Assembly: GCA_025363535.1 (NCBI GenBank)
Contig: JANYDP010000474.1
Location: 1-9,372, forward strand
Source: Verrucomicrobiota bacterium
GTDB taxonomy: Bacteria; Verrucomicrobiota; Verrucomicrobiia; Limisphaerales; CAIQOK01
Reading direction: 5' to 3'
DNA: 9,372 nt
The notes under the pieces were generated by a model. The model ran no database searches, was not told the DNA's origin, and saw only the letters and a program-made list of their open reading frames with translations. The position numbers and the translations under genes were made by a program. Positions 4,268 through 9,372 of the stretch are shown here, piece by piece. Numbering within the stretch: position 1 is the first letter of the stretch; each line of letters starts with the position of its first letter.

Positions 4268-6840
4268 TTCACTTCCAGTTTGGTCATGAGGAGGTTGGCC
4301 CCGTCGGTCACGGTGCGATTCAGAACCGCGTTCAAAAACTCCGCCTCATACAGGTTCGCGCCGCTCAGGTCCGTTTGCGTCAGGTCGGCCTTTTCAAAGT
4401 TGCCTTGGAATAAGTTGGTGCGAATCAATTTTGCCCCGGCCAGGTTTGCCTTGTTGAAGCGCGCCATTTTCAGGTTGGCGGCTGAAAGATTCGCCTGTTT
4501 CAGGCAGGCGGACGTGAACACGGCTTCCTCCATTTGAGCATGGTGAAAATCCGTGCCCGTTAAATTGGCTCCTTTCCACATGGAACCATTGCCCTGGACT
4601 TGGACGAGTTTTGCGCCGGTGAAGTCGCAACCGCCGTTGGCGCGCAACTTGGTCAGGATGGCGGCGCTGAAATTGATGTGGTGGCCGACGGCGCCAATCA
4701 CCGATCCCTCGGCGAGGTTCGCCTTTTGAAAATCGGCCTGGTGCAAGGTAGCCTTGGAAAAATCGGCTTTCACGCAGACGCCTTTTTGAAAATTGACGCC
4801 CGACAAATCAGCCCGGGGAAACAGGGTGCCGACCGCCGAGCTTTCGGCCAGGCAGGCACCTGTCAACACCGCTTCTTCCAGGATGGCTCCGTCTAAAATG
4901 GCCTTGGACAGATCAGCCTTCGCAAGTTTGGCCCCGGTCAGGTCGGCTTCTTTCAAAATGGCTTGTTGCAATTTGGCGCCGGAAAAATCCGCCGCCGCCG
5001 CGTTGGCGTTGGTGAGGTTCGCTTCCGTCAAGTCTGCGCCCGTCAAATTTGCTTTCGAGAAATTAGCCTGCTGGAGCTTCGCCTTCCGCAACGGCACGCC
5101 GGAAAGATTGGCCCCGGAAAAATCGGCTCCCTTCAAATCCAGACCGGAGAGATCTAGGCCGCGCAAGTCCGCGCCTTCAAAGCTGCCGTGTCCGGCAAGG
5201 TTGGCCTGAACCGATTCACGCGTCGGCGGGGGAACTGCCTTCGGCGCTTCCGAGGCAGGCACCTTTTCCTCGTCCAACCCGAGCTTGGCTTTCTGTTTCT
5301 GCGCCTCGGCAACCAGTGTGTCCAGATTTTCCGGATTCATGCCAGCCTTGCCGATGGCCGCGCTCAGAATGGTGGTAAATTCAATCAAGCCAGGGTCGGC
5401 CTGGAGTTCTGCGCTGGAGACGCCCAGTTCTTGGAGGAGACGGATCTGCTCCGCGTGCGCCTTCGCGGAGATGGGCGGAAGGTTGTCCAGGTTGAGATCC
5501 ATTTTGGCCAAGGCTGCCTGCAGTTCCTCGCGCTGGACGGAGTGGGCCAGCCATTCGGATTTAGCCGGATCATTCTCGGACAAACGCTCGATGAGTTTCG
5601 CCTGTTTTTCGCGCGTCTGCGCCTGCAGCTCGGGGGGCATCTTGTCCAAGCCCAATTGGGCATTGAGATCGGCGGTCTGCGCTTCAAGCTGTTTCCTGGC
5701 TTCGGCTTTTTCTTTTTGCCGCTCGGCAGCCAGAGCGGCGACAGCGGCCGGGTCGAGGGCAGCCGCTTCTTTTGGCTGGGCAGGCGGAGCTTCCGGCTCG
5801 AATGGCTTTTCTTCGGTGGCAGCCTTGAGGGCGAGGAAATCGCGGTAACAGCGTTCGGCGGGGGCCGGGGACTGCGACAACGATTCCGCAGTGAAATAGA
5901 TGTCCTGAATTTCTTCTTCGTAATCTTCGGACACCACGGCGGTCCAGCCACGCCAGACCAGCACCATTTTTTCCGCTTCCATGTCCACCCAAAGCGTGTC
6001 GAGCTTCAACTCCACTTCGTCGAAGCGCCGTTCGCCGGACTTGACCCCGCTCACCCGGTTCAGAAAGCAGCGCGTGCGGAGGCCGGGCAACTGGGATTCG
6101 TAACGCGCGTGTTTGGGATGCAAGTTCTCGCAAACCAGCCGCTCGTCACCCTGGAGAAATCCATCCATCTGCAGGTCGGGCGGGGCGGCGTTGAAATGAG
6201 TCCAGTCAAAATCTTCGGGAAACCAGGGCCAGCGGGTTTTGAGATAGGCGCTCTTATACGTGCCGAGCTTGCCGTGCCGCAGCGCCCACATTTTTCCCAG
6301 CGGGCCAAAGCCAACGGGTTCAGGACGATTTCCGCTGCCTTGGATCAAATGGGCGGGGTCTTCCACGTTCGGCACCGGCCAAAATTTTTCGCCGGCTTGG
6401 TCCTGCTCCTCGGCAAAGCCCCGCCCGACTGGGTTGGTTAAAAACTTTTTGCCGCCAAAACTATTTTCATAACGCAGTTCCATCCGGGTGAACGCTGCCG
6501 GTTCAGAAAGCTTCCGGCTGAACAGTCCTTTTTCCCAGTGGCGATTGCCGAAGACGGCCAGGGTTTTGGATTTGTTACCCACGCGGAAGGTGGCGGGGCA
6601 GCTTGGAACCGGGCGACCACCTGGTGCGTGACAAGCGCCGACGAGCAGCAAGTCAGCGCGAGTTTTATGGCAAGCAAAATCGGACTCGTAACGCGGGCTG
6701 CCGACTTTGTCTTCATCGCCGGGATAGAATTCGTCACCAGTTGGAAACGGCTGTTCCTCAGCCGGGACGGCCGGTCCGCCGGGCTTGAGGTCGAACGTCC
6801 CTTTGACAATCAACGTGAGCGAATGTCCGGGAAAGTTCAT
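4264..6840 (-). CDS. DUF2169 adaptor-type protein fused to a pentapeptide-repeat domain
   Basis: 858 residues from the first ATG. Residues 1 to about 345 are a DUF2169 domain: LTLIVKGTFDLKPG (8-21), RYESDFACHKTRADLLLVG (50-68), RMELRYENSFGG (119-130), NPVGRGF (136-142), GFGPLGKMWALR (177-188), PEDFDWTHFNAAPPDLQ (208-224) and GDERLVCENLHP (231-242). DUF2169 proteins act as adaptors/chaperones loading T6SS effectors onto VgrG (known for some members). Residues 346-545 form an Ala/Glu/Lys/Gln-rich helical linker. Residues 553-850 are pentapeptide repeats: about 36 in register (Phe554 to Leu729), a one-residue slip near 730-740, then about 23 more. The reading frame is open 60 bases upstream of the ATG and reads KTISPTPFKFAPLIGR, which looks like genuine N-terminal family sequence. 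A CTG at 6891-6889 would give 875 residues starting (M)KTISPTPF. GGGAGG directly abuts the ATG with no spacer, so it is a poor Shine-Dalgarno for it. The stop overlaps the next gene. Confidence 0.9.
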   Translation of the reverse strand: MNFPGHSLTLIVKGTFDLKPGGPAVPAEEQPFPTGDEFYPGDEDKVGSPRYESDFACHKTRADLLLVGACHAPGGRPVPSCPATFRVGNKSKTLAVFGNRHWEKGLFSRKLSEPAAFTRMELRYENSFGGKKFLTNPVGRGFAEEQDQAGEKFWPVPNVEDPAHLIQGSGNRPEPVGFGPLGKMWALRHGKLGTYKSAYLKTRWPWFPEDFDWTHFNAAPPDLQMDGFLQGDERLVCENLHPKHARYESQLPGLRTRCFLNRVSGVKSGERRFDEVELKLDTLWVDMEAEKMVLVWRGWTAVVSEDYEEEIQDIYFTAESLSQSPAPAERCYRDFLALKAATEEKPFEPEAPPAQPKEAAALDPAAVAALAAERQKEKAEARKQLEAQTADLNAQLGLDKMPPELQAQTREKQAKLIERLSENDPAKSEWLAHSVQREELQAALAKMDLNLDNLPPISAKAHAEQIRLLQELGVSSAELQADPGLIEFTTILSAAIGKAGMNPENLDTLVAEAQKQKAKLGLDEEKVPASEAPKAVPPPTRESVQANLAGHGSFEGADLRGLDLSGLDLKGADFSGANLSGVPLRKAKLQQANFSKANLTGADLTEANLTNANAAAADFSGAKLQQAILKEADLTGAKLAKADLSKAILDGAILEEAVLTGACLAESSAVGTLFPRADLSGVNFQKGVCVKADFSKATLHQADFQKANLAEGSVIGAVGHHINFSAAILTKLRANGGCDFTGAKLVQVQGNGSMWKGANLTGTDFHHAQMEEAVFTSACLKQANLSAANLKMARFNKANLAGAKLIRTNLFQGNFEKADLTQTDLSGANLYEAEFLNAVLNRTVTDGANLLMTKLEVK
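4300..5184 (-). repeat. Pentapeptide-coding repeat array (15-base period), DUF2169 fusion
   Basis: Encodes residues 553-847 of the DUF2169 fusion protein, with the A[D/N/K]LXX pattern (GADFSGANLSG, KANLTGADLTEANL). Central Leu/Phe positions run 554, 559, 564 up to 729 and resume at 740, so one register slip exists. It begins with the segment VQANLAGHGSFEGADLRGLD (544-563), which resembles VLAKARAGESLAGAKLWGLD (34-53) at the start of the neighbouring pentapeptide protein. Confidence 0.82.
5206..5805 (-). other. Helical linker between DUF2169 and pentapeptide domains
   Basis: Residues 346-545 of the fusion protein: rich in Ala, Glu, Lys, Gln and Leu, with no Cys and two Trp-free helical stretches. 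Two related pieces are visible, NAQLGLDKMPPELQAQTREK (393-412) and KQKAKLGLDEEKV (515-527), and two Met-Asn/Asp-Leu-type turns (MDLNLDNLPP at 447-456, MNPENLDTLV at 501-510). This suggests a diverged helical repeat of roughly 55 residues. A Pro-rich hinge (KAVPPPTRES, 534-543) leads into the beta-helix. A spacer or coiled coil is the likely role; I recognise no domain. Confidence 0.5.
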
Positions 6841-6915
6841 CCTCCCGATGAGGGGGGCGAACTTGAAGGGTGTGGGGCTGATCGTTTTCAGGCAGGTTGG
6901 TTAGGTGAGCGTTTG

Positions 6916-9372
6916 CTAGGCGACTTCCAACGCTCCGTTATTCACTTTCACCGTGTTGCCGGTGGCGGCGATGCCCGCCCCTTTCAATTTGACCTGTCCA
7001 GTCATATTGATGTCCAACTCGGCCGCGCCTTCCAATTTGATCTTGCCCTTGGATTTGATCTCAATATCCCCGTTTGGCATTAATTTGATGTAGGTTGCTT
7101 TGCTGCTGTTCTGAATGGTGATCCCCTTATTTAGGGACTCGATTTCGATCGTCCCTAATTTTTTCATTTGGATTCTGGCTTTGGTGGCGGCGTCCGCATG
7201 GTGAACCGGTTCAATCTTCACATCCGTCATCGTGCTTTTATAAAGTTTATACGCAAAGACTGCGCTGATGACGGTGCCTACGTTACCAACTGCCTCAAAG
7301 TTCTCCCAAGCGGAATTGCTGGAAGTCGTCTTGACTCGATCCAACCAGAAGGCAGTACAACCTGCGCTGATAGTCGCGCCTAAAAGCACCCCGACGGCCT
7401 TCAACCCCGGCCCTGGCCTTTGGCTGGGCTTGTACCAATCAGCTAATGCATTGGCCGCATCTTTGGGCACCAAAGTGTCGCCGCACGACAACTTGATCCC
7501 ATCCGTGTTAGCCACAATGACGGGCCTTGATCCCGACGTTCCCTGGGTGTTCGCCGCGATACAGAGATCATCACCGGCACCGATGATATAATCTTTGCGC
7601 GCGGTTAAGAGCATGTCCCTATCGCTGCCACTCACGACGGCGGCACCGCACCAAGTCCAGTTGAACCCGATGGTCATGCCCAATGAAGCCCCAACGGTTA
7701 AGTTATTTTGAAGTCCCAGGATGACGTTCAAGCCCGCGCCCAGAATTCCGGTGGCAGCATAGCCCATGGTCCCGCTGAAGTTTGTGCCACCAACGAGCGT
7801 GCCCAAATTCCCGAAGGAGGCGTTCAACTGGTTGCTGTCCGTGTAGGAATTGACGCTCTTGCCCAGCAGCAAAAGTGATTCGTGATGCGGGCTGAAAATG
7901 CGGATGTGCTCGTCACCCTTCGTGGCATCCAAGACAATCTCGTTGCCATAATCATCCCGCATGATGCGTTTGTCCTTGTTGGCGGGCAGTTCCAGCGGCG
8001 CCATGTTGGCCTGATTGTAAACGCGGCCGGTGATGATGGGCCGGTCGGGATCGCCTTCGAGACATTCCACGATCACCTCGTCGCCAATGTGTGGAATGGC
8101 CATGTCACCCCAGTTCAGGCTCTGGGGTTTACCTGCCCACGCCTGTGAAACCCGCACCCAGCAGGAACTGTTTTCGTCCTTCTTTCCCCGGCGGTCCCAA
8201 TGAAACTGCACCTTCACCCGGCCGTATTGGTCGGTGTAAATTTTCTCGCTCGCCGGGCCGACCACGATGGCGGTTTGCGGTCCGTGAACAATCGGCTTGG
8301 GGGTTTCGCGGGGCGTGCGGAACTGATCGTCCAGCAGCATGGCGGTCATTTTGGAATGATATTTGAAATCGTCGCCCAGCGCGTCGGCGGTCTCGTGGGA
8401 GTTGCAATGAATCAGATACTCTGCGCCGGTGGTGAGATATTCTTTTTCAAACTCCTTGCGCGGATGTCCCTTCAATACAAACCGCACGCCGGTGCAGATA
8501 CCGCGCGCGTCGCCTTCCCCGGAATAGGTTTCGTGCCGGGCTTGGCCTTCCTCCAGCCGCAGCTTGCTGTAACGCTCGCCTTCGCTGAACGGGCTTTGCT
8601 CGCCAAGATAGTCGAACTGTTCCAACTGGCTTTGACCGTGGCTGCGGTCTCGAAAGCTGTTGGCCAGGGGATTTCTTTTGGGCGTGGTGAAATCAAAATC
8701 TGCCGTCACATAGCCCGCCGTCTGGACTTCATGCTGCACCACCCACGAGGTGAGCGTCTCCTGCGTCGTCGAGGAGGTCGGCCGGTAGAGCAGATCCTCA
8801 TAGCCAGCGAATTGCTTGTGAGACACGGGCGAATCGCACAGCACCATGGAATGCTTCCCATCCTCGTGCTTGAAATAATAATAGATGCCCTCCTCCTCCA
8901 TGAGCCGGCTGATGAAAGCGTAGGCCGTCTCCCGGTACTGCACGCAATAATCCCACTTGCGATAGCTGCCGTGGAGCCGGTCAATAATGTCGGAGAAACC
9001 ATGATCCTCGAACACCTGCTTGAGGATTTCGGGGATGCTCATGTTCTGAAAAATCCGGCAGTCCGAAGAGCGGGTCAGGAACCACAGCCACGGCACGACG
9101 GTGGCATGGTACTCGGCCAGCTTCCGCTCGAATTTCGTCTGGGCAAAACGACTGATGAAGCCATTGAAAAATCTTGGCTCCTTGTCCCCTTTGTCCACGA
9201 ACACCGTCACGTTCTGGCCGATGATTTTTTTATAGTCCAGTTCGTGGCCTTCGCTGGCCAGAACCAGTTCGTATTGAAACGGCCGCCCCAGACGTTCGGT
9301 GCCCGCCAGGCTTTTAACCAGCAGGGCATCATCTCCAAAGGGGGTGCGAATTCGAACCGGACGATTTTCTTG
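6916..9372 (-). CDS. vgrG: VgrG / TssI type VI secretion spike protein, 5' end outside window
   Basis: Trimeric spike that sits on the Hcp tube and carries effectors. 818 codons are visible and the frame is open to the right edge, reading QENRPVRIRTPFGDDALLVK, a typical VgrG N-terminus, so only a few residues are probably missing. The GTG at 9210 is internal (residue 55) and not a start. Layout in visible residues: gp27-like base (1 to about 365), gp5 OB fold (about 381-453: DQYGRVKVQFHWDRRGK, WAGKPQSLNWGDMAIPHIGD, GDPDRPIITGRVYN), then a C-terminal region starting DDYGNEIVLDATKGDEHIRI. That region holds a Gly-rich hydrophobic stretch (about 531-580), hydrophobic segments at 655-676 and 694-710, and a final beta-repeat block (about 730-818: GDIEIKSKGKIKLEGAAELD). 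It ends in TAG at 6918-6916. The DUF2169 gene follows after 75 bases (24 if CTG is its start). It may be an evolved VgrG with its own C-terminal activity; no catalytic motif was seen. Confidence 0.93.
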   Translation of the reverse strand, partial: QENRPVRIRTPFGDDALLVKSLAGTERLGRPFQYELVLASEGHELDYKKIIGQNVTVFVDKGDKEPRFFNGFISRFAQTKFERKLAEYHATVVPWLWFLTRSSDCRIFQNMSIPEILKQVFEDHGFSDIIDRLHGSYRKWDYCVQYRETAYAFISRLMEEEGIYYYFKHEDGKHSMVLCDSPVSHKQFAGYEDLLYRPTSSTTQETLTSWVVQHEVQTAGYVTADFDFTTPKRNPLANSFRDRSHGQSQLEQFDYLGEQSPFSEGERYSKLRLEEGQARHETYSGEGDARGICTGVRFVLKGHPRKEFEKEYLTTGAEYLIHCNSHETADALGDDFKYHSKMTAMLLDDQFRTPRETPKPIVHGPQTAIVVGPASEKIYTDQYGRVKVQFHWDRRGKKDENSSCWVRVSQAWAGKPQSLNWGDMAIPHIGDEVIVECLEGDPDRPIITGRVYNQANMAPLELPANKDKRIMRDDYGNEIVLDATKGDEHIRIFSPHHESLLLLGKSVNSYTDSNQLNASFGNLGTLVGGTNFSGTMGYAATGILGAGLNVILGLQNNLTVGASLGMTIGFNWTWCGAAVVSGSDRDMLLTARKDYIIGAGDDLCIAANTQGTSGSRPVIVANTDGIKLSCGDTLVPKDAANALADWYKPSQRPGPGLKAVGVLLGATISAGCTAFWLDRVKTTSSNSAWENFEAVGNVGTVISAVFAYKLYKSTMTDVKIEPVHHADAATKARIQMKKLGTIEIESLNKGITIQNSSKATYIKLMPNGDIEIKSKGKIKLEGAAELDINMTGQVKLKGAGIAATGNTVKVNNGALEVA
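7243..7410 (-). other. Two transmembrane-like segments inside the VgrG C-terminal region
   Basis: Within vgrG, 7410-7345 encodes GLKAVGVLLGATISAGCTAF followed by WL, and 7293-7243 encodes AVGNVGTVISAVFAYKLY. Each is long and hydrophobic enough to cross a membrane, and they are separated by a short polar stretch with charges (DRVKTTSSNSAWENFE). The pair forms a helical-hairpin-like unit between the Gly-rich region and the terminal beta-repeat. Canonical VgrG proteins continue from the OB fold into a plain beta-prism without such helices. The assignment as membrane-active is inference from hydrophobicity alone. Confidence 0.55.

Noticed and set aside
5188..6441. Plus-strand open frame of 417 codons
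   Set aside because: Lies entirely antisense to the DUF2169 and linker coding region, which has clear family motifs. The plus-strand translation is Phe/Arg/Gln-rich low-sense sequence with no recognisable domain, as expected from a GC-rich mirror frame.
2102..6840. Pentapeptide proteins as Qnr/MfpA-type gyrase-protecting DNA mimics
   Set aside because: Those proteins are about 180-220 residues and stand alone. These are several times longer and are embedded in a vgrG cluster with DUF2169 fusion, which points to a secretion role.
9208..9210. GTG at 9210 as the vgrG start
   Set aside because: The frame continues open to the window edge and the extra 54 residues match the conserved VgrG N-terminus, so the true start lies outside.

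Overview
The window is about 9.4 kb and every gene I can support lies on the minus strand, so transcription runs from high to low coordinates. In that order they are: a VgrG/TssI spike protein (5' end just outside the window), a DUF2169 protein fused to a pentapeptide-repeat domain, a 721-residue pentapeptide-repeat protein, a DUF3540 protein, a DUF4150 PAAR-like protein, and, after a 186-base gap, the first half of a xylulokinase gene cut by the left edge. The first five form a tight cluster (a 4-base overlap, then gaps of 14 and 12 bases) and look like one operon.

The five-gene block reads as a type VI secretion 'spike plus adaptor' island. VgrG forms the trimeric spike. DUF4150 proteins are PAAR-like tips. 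DUF2169 proteins are known as adaptors or chaperones in T6SS gene clusters. DUF3540 and pentapeptide proteins recur beside them with no settled role. No classical toxin (nuclease, lipase, amidase, Rhs) or immunity protein is visible. The cargo is therefore encoded outside the window, or it sits in the unusual C-terminal part of VgrG or in the very large pentapeptide proteins. No membrane-complex, sheath or ATPase gene of a T6SS core cluster is present, so this is an accessory vgrG locus or the edge of a larger one.

Three protein features stand out. The VgrG C-terminal region carries hydrophobic, transmembrane-like segments between its OB domain and its terminal beta-repeat. The 721-residue protein keeps pentapeptide register without a slip for about 506 residues, with almost all its cysteines at one position of the repeat. 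The DUF2169 gene seems to code for conserved-looking residues upstream of its first ATG, which suggests a CTG start.

The only noncoding stretch of note (747-932) lies between the DUF4150 gene and xylB. It holds two copies of a GGACGCG-N6-CGCGTCC type palindrome and a degenerate 9-base tandem element. I associate such dispersed elements with Verrucomicrobia and related soil or freshwater bacteria. With a GC content near 60% in the parts I counted and this gene set, a Verrucomicrobiota member (Pedosphaera/Limisphaera type) is my best guess, but it rests on recollection and not on a marker gene. xylB is an ordinary sugar kinase gene and probably a chromosomal neighbour unrelated to secretion.
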